A stretch of 17,364 nt of DNA from Desulfovibrio sp. UBA2564 (GTDB lineage: Bacteria; Desulfobacterota; Desulfovibrionia; Desulfovibrionales; Desulfovibrionaceae), in assembly GCA_002340305.1 (NCBI GenBank), contig DDLU01000142.1, positions 1-17,364 of the forward strand. The letters are read 5' to 3'. A model generated the notes under the pieces. That model worked only from the letters and a program-made list of their open reading frames with translations. It was not told the origin of the DNA and searched no databases. The position numbers and the translations under genes are program-made. Of this stretch, positions 1 through 6,437 are shown piece by piece. Numbering within the stretch: the stretch's first letter is position 1; each line of letters opens with the position of its first letter.

Positions 1-82
1 GGGGGCGAAATAGTCCCCCCCCCATTGATAGGGTAGAAATTAAGCCTTGTGCTTAAATCTTAGAAAAATTGTGCTTAAACGC

Positions 83-115
83 AAAAAGGGGTTGCGGCGT
101 GTGCCGTAACCCCTT
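83..115 (-). terminator. Intrinsic terminator of tRNA-Pro
   Basis: Positions 86-98 pair with 103-115 around a 4-base loop (GTGT), including AAGGGGTT against AACCCCTT and CGGC against GCCG, with one G-T wobble inside the stem. Read on the minus strand, the stem is followed by a T tract (83-87 on the plus strand are all A). It lies eight bases beyond the tRNA 3' end, so it most likely ends the tRNA transcript. Confidence 0.85.
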
Positions 116-123
116 GAATTATC

Positions 124-200
124 TGGTCGGGATGAGAGGATTTGAACCTCCGGTCTCTGCGTCCCGAACGCAGCGCTCTACCAGACTGAGCCACATCCCG
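124..200 (-). tRNA. tRNA-Pro (anticodon CGG), CCA encoded
   Basis: Read on the minus strand this folds as a complete cloverleaf. The 7-bp acceptor stem is CGGGATG with CATCCCG, the D stem is GCTC/GAGC, and the anticodon stem CTGCG/CGCAG encloses the loop TTCGGGA. That places CGG at positions 34-36, a proline anticodon reading CCG. The T arm has GGAGG, loop TTCAAAT and CCTCT, with one G-T pair. The discriminator base is A and the terminal CCA is encoded (124-126 on the plus strand). The 77-nt length is normal. A terminator follows at 83-115, so the gene looks monocistronic. Confidence 0.97.
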
Positions 201-213
201 TTGTGAGATTGGG

Positions 214-242
214 TATCTATCGAATCCTGACGCGCTTGGCAA
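214..242 (-). promoter_or_regulatory. Candidate sigma70 promoter for tRNA-Pro
   Basis: On the minus strand TTGCCA (237-242) is separated by 17 bases from TAGATA (214-219), which ends 13 bases before the tRNA 5' end. The -35 box matches five of six consensus bases and the spacing is ideal, but the -10 box is poor (about three of six). Position and spacing, not box quality, are the argument. Confidence 0.4.
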
Positions 243-309
243 GTGAAAATTGAGAAAAATTTCAAGAAAAAAATAATTTCAAAAATAAGTACGATGAATT
301 TTTATATTC

Positions 310-343
310 TTGCACATAAACTTTCAATGCTTTAAACTTATAA
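310..343 (+). promoter_or_regulatory. Candidate chemotaxis operon promoter (sigma28-like, overlapping sigma70-like)
   Basis: TAAACTTT (317-324) and ACTTATAA (336-343) are exactly 11 bases apart. Against the enterobacterial FliA consensus TAAAGTTT-N11-GCCGATAA they match seven of eight and five of eight bases, but the important CG of the -10 element is missing. An overlapping sigma70 reading is TTGCAC (310-315), 17 bases, TAAACT (333-338). Either would drive the cheB-cheA run. AT richness makes chance matches likely, so this is a candidate only. Confidence 0.35.
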
Positions 344-561
344 AAGTGTGAGTAATGAAATCAACTCCAAAAATCATTTTGTATGATTTTTTAGTGAAAT
401 TCGGGGAGTTTGTTGGACAAAAATACTCATATATGACAAGTTTTATCTACGGTTGCGGTTCGGTTTTGTATGAACAGCTAGTTTTTTTCTGAAAATCGTC
501 TTTGTATCCAAACTGTTATGCCTGAGATAAGCAGACGCCGTAGAGGAAGGAGATTGGGTTA

Positions 562-1611
562 GTGATAAATGTCGTAGTTGTAGATGATTCCGCTTTCATG
601 CGTAAAGCAATCAGCACCATGCTGCAGAAAGATCGCGGCATCAGGGTTGTTGCCACTGCCCGTGACGGGGAGGAAGGTTTAAGGATGATCCGGAAACACA
701 ATCCGGATGTCGTTACACTTGATATTGAAATGCCTAAGATGGACGGTCTGACCGCGCTAAGGCACATCATGATGGAAATGCCCCGACCTGTTCTGATGGT
801 CAGTTCCCTGACCACCGAAGGTGCAGAGGCCACCCTTAAAGCTATGGACCTTGGGGCAATTGATTTTATTCCCAAGCAGCTTTCAAAAGTTTCCCTCGAC
901 ATTGTTAAAATCGAAAATGACCTGATTTCCAAGGTTAAAACAGTTGCCAGACGCAAAATGCGTCCTGTGCCCCGTATGCGTGCCGCCGCTACCACGCGCA
1001 GACCTACCGCTCCGGTTCAGGCTCCGCGTGGTCGTGCCAAGCGTGATGTTGTCGTTATCGGTGTCTCTACCGGTGGACCGCCGGCTGTCCAGAAAATTTT
1101 ATCTTCACTGCCGCGAGATTTTCCGGCCGGTATTGTGATTGCACAGCATATGCCCAAGGCATTCACCGGACCTTTTGCCAATCGTCTTAACGGCGTAAGT
1201 CAGCTTAAGGTCAAAGAAGCCGAGACCGGGGACAGGCTGTTGCCCGGACATGTCTTTGTTGCTCCCGGCGGTTCCCATCTGGTTATTGACCAGAAAGTAA
1301 GCAGGATTGATCTGGTTGTAACGCCGGAACCAAAGGAAGCGTTGTATAAACCCTCTGCAAACGTGCTTGTCTCTTCCGTTGCCAAAGCCGTTGGGCGCCG
1401 TGCCCTTGGTGTAATTCTCACCGGTATGGGCAACGATGGTCGTGACGGAATCCGGGAACTCAAAAGCAAGGGCGGCAGGGCTATTGCGCAGAGCGATTCC
1501 TCCTGCGTTGTTTACGGCATGCCGAAAGCCATTGTGGATGATGGGCTTGCAGATGAAATCGTAGATATTGATGATATGGCGAATGCAATCATCAATAACC
1601 TTTACCTATAA
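562..1611 (+). CDS. cheB: Chemotaxis response regulator protein-glutamate methylesterase CheB
   Basis: CheB removes methyl groups from (and deamidates) glutamyl residues of chemoreceptors when phosphorylated by CheA, resetting sensitivity in the cytoplasmic array. The 349-residue protein has both expected parts. An N-terminal receiver (1-125) has acidic residues D8/D9, phosphoacceptor D54 in LDIEMP, and K105 in IPK. A linker rich in Arg, Ala and Pro spans about 126-160. The C-terminal methylesterase (161-349) carries the triad S169 (GVSTGG), H196 (AQHMP) and D292 (GMGNDG). Length and triad positions fit the E. coli enzyme closely. The start is GTG: GGAAGGAG at 545-552 lies nine bases upstream, and no ATG fits as well. 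It is the first gene of the chemotaxis run, so its long leader may control the whole operon. Confidence 0.97.
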   Translation: MINVVVVDDSAFMRKAISTMLQKDRGIRVVATARDGEEGLRMIRKHNPDVVTLDIEMPKMDGLTALRHIMMEMPRPVLMVSSLTTEGAEATLKAMDLGAIDFIPKQLSKVSLDIVKIENDLISKVKTVARRKMRPVPRMRAAATTRRPTAPVQAPRGRAKRDVVVIGVSTGGPPAVQKILSSLPRDFPAGIVIAQHMPKAFTGPFANRLNGVSQLKVKEAETGDRLLPGHVFVAPGGSHLVIDQKVSRIDLVVTPEPKEALYKPSANVLVSSVAKAVGRRALGVILTGMGNDGRDGIRELKSKGGRAIAQSDSSCVVYGMPKAIVDDGLADEIVDIDDMANAIINNLYL

Positions 1612-1670
1612 TTTTTTTTAAGACGCAACCGTGAGATGTCTTGCGGATTTAAACAAAATGGGGACTAGCA

Positions 1671-3599
1671 ATGACGGATTGTTCTAAGTTTCTGGATGAA
1701 CTTAAAAGTGACGACAATGAAGTTGTCCGTGAGGCCGCGTTTCAGGCTGGGGAGATGAAATGTGCAGATGCCGTTCCTCTGCTGGCCGACCTTTTAAAGT
1801 CCAACCATCTGGGATTACAGGAAGCCGCCGACCAAGCACTGCGCAGCATCGGTGGCAAGGACGTAGTTCAGGCTGTGGTGCCTCTGCTGAGATCCGATGA
1901 TGCTCCTGCTCGAAATCTTTCCATGGACATCCTGCGTGAAGTCGGTGCGCAGGATTTTGCTTCTCTTGTAGATCTTGTCCATGACGATGACCCGGATATT
2001 CGAATTTTCGCAACAGATATTCTGGGTTCTACTAATAGTTTCATGGCCGTTGAACCATTGTGCGATGCCCTGCTTAAAGACCCAGAGGTTAACGTGCGCT
2101 ATCAGGCCGCGGTAAGTCTCGGTGATCTTGCCAACCCCGCCGCCGCACGCTGCCTGAATAAAGCCATGCAGGATGATGAATGGGTTCAGTATGCAGTCAT
2201 TGAGGCTCTGGCAAAAATTAAGCATTCCAGTTCCGTTGATGCGCTGGTTAAGGCTTTGAATACCAGCTCCGACCTTGTTGCTTCCATGATTGTGGACGCT
2301 CTTGGCGAGGTTGGTAACATCAAGGCTGTTACCATGTTGCTCAGACATCTGGATAAAAGCCCCACCGCACTGCGCAACAAGATAGTCAAGTCTATTATCA
2401 GCATTCTCGGCGGTAAGTCTCTCAAGCTCCTTTCTGCAAGTGAGCGTGAAAAGCTTCGTGAGTACATGCTGGTTGCGCTTAAGGATGAAGATGAAGATGT
2501 GCAGGATGCCGCTATTTCAGGATTGAGTTACGTGGGTGGCGAGAAGGCAACTGAAGAGGTGCTTAATCTCGCCAGTGTACTTGATCCCGATCGTGACCGT
2601 GACCGCCTTACTGTCATTATTGAAGACCTTTCCAATATCGGTTTGAACGAGGCCATGGTTGCTGCCCTCAATAGCGGTGATTATAAGAAGGCCGCAGTCG
2701 TTATCGAGATTTTGTCCAGACTTGAAGGACCGGAAGTTTCCGGGGCACTGATGGGTGCCTTTGATAGCGGAGACCGGGATATCAAGCGCGGAATTCTTGA
2801 GGCTTTGGTTGGAACTGCCGGTGAAGAAGCCAAAGAATTTTTTGAAAACGTTCTTGAGCGTGAGCAGGATGGCTCCATGCTTAAGTCTGCCATCAATTTT
2901 CTTGGTGGTAAGCTTATGAATGTGGATGCTGTAGATTCCATTTTCGGGTTACTCTCCCATTCATATGATGATGTTAAAGAGGCTGCCCTTGATGCATGCG
3001 TTGCCATTGGCGGCGAAGATGTGAATCGTCGCTTTGTTGAATTGTCCAGCAGTAAGGAGTCCATTGAGAGACTGATGGCAGTGTTCGCCATGGGTAAAAT
3101 TGATGCACAAGGTAATCTGGAGCAGATCAGGATTGCGCTTGAAGATGAAGTTCCTGATATCAGGAAAATTGCTCTTGAAGCTCTGCATGACTGCAATGCA
3201 GACCCCGAAAGCATGTCTCTTATTTTTTCAAGGCTCCACGATGAAAATCGCGATGTGCGTTTGACTGTGATCGAGTTGCTTGGAAACTGCTACACAGAGG
3301 AAGCCATTCCTTATATTATACAGGCTCTTCAGGATGATGACGATTGGGTGCAGATTAGAGCTGCGGAAGCCCTTGGTGCTCATCGTGAAGAAAGTGCATT
3401 GCCTCAACTTATAACAATGTTGGATTCTCCACATAAGCTTGTGGTTCTTAAGGTAATTGAGGTTTTAGGCTCCATTGGCGGAACTATGGCGTTTCAGTCT
3501 CTTCTGGAAACGTCTAATTCCGATTCCGATCCCGAGGTTATCCAGGCCGCAGAAGAGGCCATTTTGAGAATTCAGGAAGAGCAAGGAGAAGGAGACTAG
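1671..3599 (+). CDS. HEAT-repeat (PBS-lyase-type) protein in chemotaxis operon
   Basis: This 642-residue protein is built almost entirely of tandem helical HEAT / PBS-lyase-like repeats of roughly 30-33 residues from about residue 4 to 635. Recognisable units are DDEWVQYAVIEAL (168-180) and DDDWVQIRAAEAL (556-568), and many turns contain acidic D/E clusters. There is no signal peptide, membrane segment or catalytic motif, so it should be a soluble acidic solenoid. Such proteins usually bind other proteins. Position between cheB and cheR, with its TAG immediately followed by the cheR ATG, implies cotranslation and a role in the chemosensory complex, for example as scaffold or adaptor, but that is inference. 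GGGG at 1660-1663 provides a ribosome site for the ATG. I know of no assigned function in the E. coli pathway. Confidence 0.9.
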   Translation: MTDCSKFLDELKSDDNEVVREAAFQAGEMKCADAVPLLADLLKSNHLGLQEAADQALRSIGGKDVVQAVVPLLRSDDAPARNLSMDILREVGAQDFASLVDLVHDDDPDIRIFATDILGSTNSFMAVEPLCDALLKDPEVNVRYQAAVSLGDLANPAAARCLNKAMQDDEWVQYAVIEALAKIKHSSSVDALVKALNTSSDLVASMIVDALGEVGNIKAVTMLLRHLDKSPTALRNKIVKSIISILGGKSLKLLSASEREKLREYMLVALKDEDEDVQDAAISGLSYVGGEKATEEVLNLASVLDPDRDRDRLTVIIEDLSNIGLNEAMVAALNSGDYKKAAVVIEILSRLEGPEVSGALMGAFDSGDRDIKRGILEALVGTAGEEAKEFFENVLEREQDGSMLKSAINFLGGKLMNVDAVDSIFGLLSHSYDDVKEAALDACVAIGGEDVNRRFVELSSSKESIERLMAVFAMGKIDAQGNLEQIRIALEDEVPDIRKIALEALHDCNADPESMSLIFSRLHDENRDVRLTVIELLGNCYTEEAIPYIIQALQDDDDWVQIRAAEALGAHREESALPQLITMLDSPHKLVVLKVIEVLGSIGGTMAFQSLLETSNSDSDPEVIQAAEEAILRIQEEQGEGD

Positions 3600-4478
3600 A
3601 TGTCTTCTCTGTTTTCAAAGACAATATCGCTGCGGAAAGAGTTGAAAATCTCCGATCTGGAGTTCACTCAGCTCAGAGACTTTATTTACGATCAGGCAGG
3701 CATTTTTATTGCGGGCAACCGTAAGTACCTGCTTGAAAACCGTCTTGCCAACCGCTTGAAGGAACTAAACCTCAAGAATTTTGGCGAGTACTATTATTAC
3801 CTGCAGTATGATCCGGGTAAAAAAGCCGAGTTGAACAAGCTCTTCGAGGTGATAACAACTAATGAGACCAGTTTTTATCGTAATCCGCCTCAGCTGAAGG
3901 TTTTCCAGACCAAGGTTTTACCTGCGATTCTGGATGAGCAGCGTAAGAAGAGGCGCAAGAGATTACGTATCTGGTCTGCCGGGTGTTCAACAGGTGAAGA
4001 GCCTTATACCCTGTCCATGATTATTCATGACGTTCTTGGTCCAGAGCTTAATAGCTGGGATATTAAAATTACTGCTAATGACCTCTCTGAGAGAGTGCTT
4101 AAATCAGCACGCCGTGCGGTTTACAGCGAGTATGCTCTGCGCACTACTCCCAAAGAGATTATTGCCAGGTACTTTGATAAGGACGGCAAACAATACAAGG
4201 TTAAGCCTAAAATTAAGCAGTTGGTCAGTTTCGGTCAGATTAACCTTAGTGACCGTATGCAGGTCAGGCGGGTTGAAAGGTCCGAAATCGTATTCTGCCG
4301 AAATGTCATCATCTATTTTGATGAAGCTATGAAGAAGAAGGTCATCAATGCTTATTACGATAACCTTGTCCCCGGCGGTTACTTGATTATCGGTCACTCT
4401 GAATCTCTGCATAACATTACCAGAGCATTCAAGCCGGTTCACCATCCCGGTGCTATTATTTACCAGAAGTTGGAATAA
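3600..4478 (+). CDS. cheR: Chemoreceptor glutamate O-methyltransferase CheR
   Basis: CheR transfers methyl groups from S-adenosylmethionine to receptor glutamates, opposing CheB. The 292-residue protein has the N-terminal helical domain (about 18-100, including TTNETSFYR at 86-94) and the SAM-binding Rossmann domain, with motif I IWSAGCSTGEEPY at 124-136, an acidic ANDLS at 159-163, and the family signature VFCRNVIIYF at 231-240. It closes with GYLIIGHSESL (260-270). All catalytic-core features look intact and the length is normal. The ATG directly follows the stop of the HEAT gene, and the GGAGAAGGAG stretch just upstream is the ribosome site. The C-terminus has no added TPR domain, so this is the simple CheR form. 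Confidence 0.97.
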   Translation: MSSLFSKTISLRKELKISDLEFTQLRDFIYDQAGIFIAGNRKYLLENRLANRLKELNLKNFGEYYYYLQYDPGKKAELNKLFEVITTNETSFYRNPPQLKVFQTKVLPAILDEQRKKRRKRLRIWSAGCSTGEEPYTLSMIIHDVLGPELNSWDIKITANDLSERVLKSARRAVYSEYALRTTPKEIIARYFDKDGKQYKVKPKIKQLVSFGQINLSDRMQVRRVERSEIVFCRNVIIYFDEAMKKKVINAYYDNLVPGGYLIIGHSESLHNITRAFKPVHHPGAIIYQKLE

Positions 4479-4486
4479 TAGCCGAT

Positions 4487-5305
4487 ATGGAAAGCAATAC
4501 TACAAAGCAGTCGGACGGGGCTGCGACATGGGCGAAGGTTTATGCTATCGCCAACCAAAAGGGAGGAGTAGGCAAGACGACAACGGCATTGACTCTTGGT
4601 CAGGCCCTGACCAGACTTCAAAAAAAAGTACTGGTTATCGACCTTGATCCACATGCAAATGCCTCGGTTCACATGTCCTACTTTCCCGAAACCGTCACCA
4701 CCTCGGCTCACGATCTGTTCTTTGATGATGCGGATTTCAAGAGCCTCTGGGGTGAGATAGTCAAAAAACGCGAATGGGTGGGTTTTGATTTCGTCCCGGC
4801 CAGCATTCGGTTATCCGAGCTGGAGGTGGATCTTAAAGACAGGAAGAATAAGGGGATGGTCCTTTCCAATTCGTTGGATGAGATCAAAGAGTATTATGAT
4901 TACATACTTATCGACTGTCCGCCCCATGTGGGAGTGCTGCTGGTTAATGCCATTGTGGCTGCGGATACGGTTCTGATCCCCATTCAGACTGACTTTTTGG
5001 CTCTTTACGGTATCCGTTTGCTCTTTGATACGATTAAGATTTTGAACAAAGTACTACCCAGTCCGGTTAAATTCAGGGCTTTGCCGACAATGTATGATGG
5101 TCGGGCCGGGGCGTGCAGGAAAATTCTGAATCTGATCAGAAGGAAATTGGGGGAAAAGGTCTTTAGTACCGTTATCCATATGGATACCAAGTTCAGAGAG
5201 GCCTGCGCCAGCGGGAAGATCATTTTTGATATTGATCCCAAAACGCGAGGCGCTCAGGAATATATGCAGTTGGCAAGAGAGATGGTCAGAAATGAAGACG
5301 CCTGA
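4487..5305 (+). CDS. ParA/MinD-type ATPase of the chemotaxis cluster (ParC-like role suspected)
   Basis: This 272-residue P-loop ATPase has the deviant Walker A motif KGGVGKTT at 25-32 with signature lysine K25, a Walker A' strand VIDLDPHANAS (50-60) and Walker B LIDCPP (141-146). That identifies the ParA family, whose members cycle between ATP-bound dimers and ADP monomers to move cargo. There is no N-terminal helix-turn-helix, as expected of a small Soj-like or orphan ParA, and no parB partner is nearby. It sits between cheR and cheW, eight bases after cheR, and overlaps cheW by 14 bases. Chemotaxis-linked ParA proteins (ParC of Vibrio, PpfA of Rhodobacter) position signalling arrays, which is the likeliest job here. 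No clear ribosome site precedes the ATG, so translation may be coupled to cheR. Confidence 0.93.
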   Translation: MESNTTKQSDGAATWAKVYAIANQKGGVGKTTTALTLGQALTRLQKKVLVIDLDPHANASVHMSYFPETVTTSAHDLFFDDADFKSLWGEIVKKREWVGFDFVPASIRLSELEVDLKDRKNKGMVLSNSLDEIKEYYDYILIDCPPHVGVLLVNAIVAADTVLIPIQTDFLALYGIRLLFDTIKILNKVLPSPVKFRALPTMYDGRAGACRKILNLIRRKLGEKVFSTVIHMDTKFREACASGKIIFDIDPKTRGAQEYMQLAREMVRNEDA

Positions 5306-5990
5306 AGAATATTTTGTAGAGAACGTAAACCTGCCCAGTGAAGACAAGCAGGCCGGCGGATATACTGATGCCGAGCAGGCCTTCATGGACAAGTACATGG
5401 GGATCGGCGGGCAGTCTGCGTTCAATAACCTTGAACGGGTAGACCCACGCGGTGATGCCGCTATCCCCGGATTCGGTTCCGGCCCGGTTGACGATTACGG
5501 AGGAGAAGGAAGCTCTGCTGACTTTGAGGAAAAACTCAAAGAAGAGGACGAAGTCCAGCTCGTAAGTTTTGTTGTCGGGGATCGGGAGTATGGTTTACCT
5601 ATCATGGTTATTCAGGAAGTAGTTAAGAAAGTGCCTGTAACCCTGTTGCCCGCTGCGCCTAGATTTATGCAGGGGATTATCAATCTTAGGGGCCGGGTTA
5701 CTCCGGTGCTTGATCTGAGGCATCTGTTGCATGATGGGATGGGTGTTCAAGATAAATTTGTAGTGATCTGCAGGCATAAAGGATTGCAGATCGGACTGGC
5801 TATCAGCGCGGTTAGGACCATGTATCGTGCATACAAGCAGGATATGGTCTGGGGAGTGGAAGCTGAGGTTGGTGTGAGCTCTGATTTTCTGCTCGGGCTC
5901 TATAAAAACGGTGAGAAACTGGTCAATATTCTTTCTGTGGATCGGCTGGTTGAACAAATTTTAAAGAGTGAAGGAGAGGGAAATGCCTAA
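5292..5990 (+). CDS. cheW: Chemotaxis coupling protein CheW with long N-terminal extension
   Basis: CheW links receptors to CheA. The CheW fold occupies about residues 86-228 of 232, including QLVSFVVGDREYGLP (89-103) and the receptor/kinase-contact motif INLRGRVTPVLDLR (130-143). Ahead of it lie about 85 residues rich in D, E, G and Q and probably disordered, which standard CheW (about 160 residues) lacks. I start at the ATG at 5292 because the reading frame further upstream (from 5226) lies wholly inside the parA coding sequence. From 5292 the overlap with parA is 14 bases, and a purine-rich AGAGAGATGG lies just before. A ParA gene followed by an extended CheW-like protein recalls the Vibrio ParC-ParP pair, where ParP has an N-terminal ParC-binding part and a C-terminal CheW-like part. 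Only the layout, not sequence comparison, supports that parallel. Confidence 0.93.
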   Translation: MKTPEEYFVENVNLPSEDKQAGGYTDAEQAFMDKYMGIGGQSAFNNLERVDPRGDAAIPGFGSGPVDDYGGEGSSADFEEKLKEEDEVQLVSFVVGDREYGLPIMVIQEVVKKVPVTLLPAAPRFMQGIINLRGRVTPVLDLRHLLHDGMGVQDKFVVICRHKGLQIGLAISAVRTMYRAYKQDMVWGVEAEVGVSSDFLLGLYKNGEKLVNILSVDRLVEQILKSEGEGNA

Positions 5991-6351
5991 ACATATTTTG
6001 ATAGTGGACGATTCAAAGACTGTAAGGAATCTCGTCGCCTTCATTATGAAAAAAGAAGGATTCAAGGTTACGACTGCGGAAGACGGGTTGGACGGTCTTG
6101 AAAAGCTTTACAGTCTGGACAAAGTTGATCTAATTATTTCAGACGTGAATATGCCGAGAATGGATGGATTTACTTACATTAAAACAGTTCGCGAGCAGGA
6201 TGCATACAAGGATATTCCGATCATCGTGCTTTCTACTGAAGGTCAGGAAAAAGATATTCAGACCGGTTTGAGTCTGGGGGCTAACCTTTACATGGTTAAG
6301 CCTGCACAGCCTGAAAAGATGGTCAAGAATATCAAAATGCTTCTCGGATAA
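5983..6351 (+). CDS. cheY: Single-domain response regulator CheY
   Basis: This 122-residue stand-alone receiver is the expected output of CheA; phospho-CheY acts on the flagellar switch. It shows the full receiver signature: D9/D10 in IVDDS, phosphoacceptor D54 in ISDVNMPRMDG, S84/T85 in VLSTEG, and K106 in MVKPA. I start at the ATG at 5983, preceded by GAAGGAGAGG (5970-5979). A longer reading from 5968 would place the start upstream of that ribosome site. The gene overlaps the end of cheW by eight bases, so the two are probably translationally coupled. It is the only CheY in the window, although the neighbouring CheA has two phosphorylatable Hpt domains. Confidence 0.95.
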   Translation: MPKHILIVDDSKTVRNLVAFIMKKEGFKVTTAEDGLDGLEKLYSLDKVDLIISDVNMPRMDGFTYIKTVREQDAYKDIPIIVLSTEGQEKDIQTGLSLGANLYMVKPAQPEKMVKNIKMLLG

Positions 6352-6437
6352 TGTATTAGCGGTTTAGCCTGAATGGCTGCTGCCTGATTTGACTGCAAGT
6401 GACCGGTGCAGAAGAACTTTTAAGAAGGGGTCTCTAG

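Larger units (their letters stand above)
201..561. other. AT-rich intergenic control region between tRNA-Pro and cheB
   Basis: This stretch of about 360 bases has no credible coding sequence on either strand. It contains the likely tRNA promoter on the left, overlapping sigma28-like and sigma70-like matches at 310-343 directed at cheB, a 9-bp AT-rich hairpin at 369-391, and three CGGTT copies at 450-454, 456-460 and 461-465. If transcription starts near 350, the cheB mRNA would have a leader of about 210 bases, which is long for a simple chemotaxis operon. I recognise no riboswitch class in it. Confidence 0.7.

Noticed and set aside
1..23. G5 then C9 at the left edge that could pair as a terminator stem
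   Set aside because: The left arm is cut by the window edge, no T run follows on the plus strand, and what follows on the minus strand is outside the window.
124..200. tRNA-Pro as an integration site for a mobile element
   Set aside because: No second copy of the tRNA 3' end, no integrase of phage type and no cargo genes are in the window; the Xer-like recombinase looks like a housekeeping enzyme.
2681..3214. Antisense reading frame opposite the HEAT-repeat gene
   Set aside because: Serine-rich shadow of a repetitive coding sequence; no ribosome site or recognisable domain.
5226..5291. Earlier start for cheW, 22 codons upstream
   Set aside because: Those codons lie wholly inside parA in another frame and encode a Trp/Arg-containing stretch unlike the acidic extension; the ATG at 5292 gives a normal short overlap.
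5968..5982. Earlier ATG for cheY, five codons upstream
   Set aside because: The ribosome site GAAGGAGAGG lies within those codons, and the start at 5983 gives the usual CheY N-terminus.
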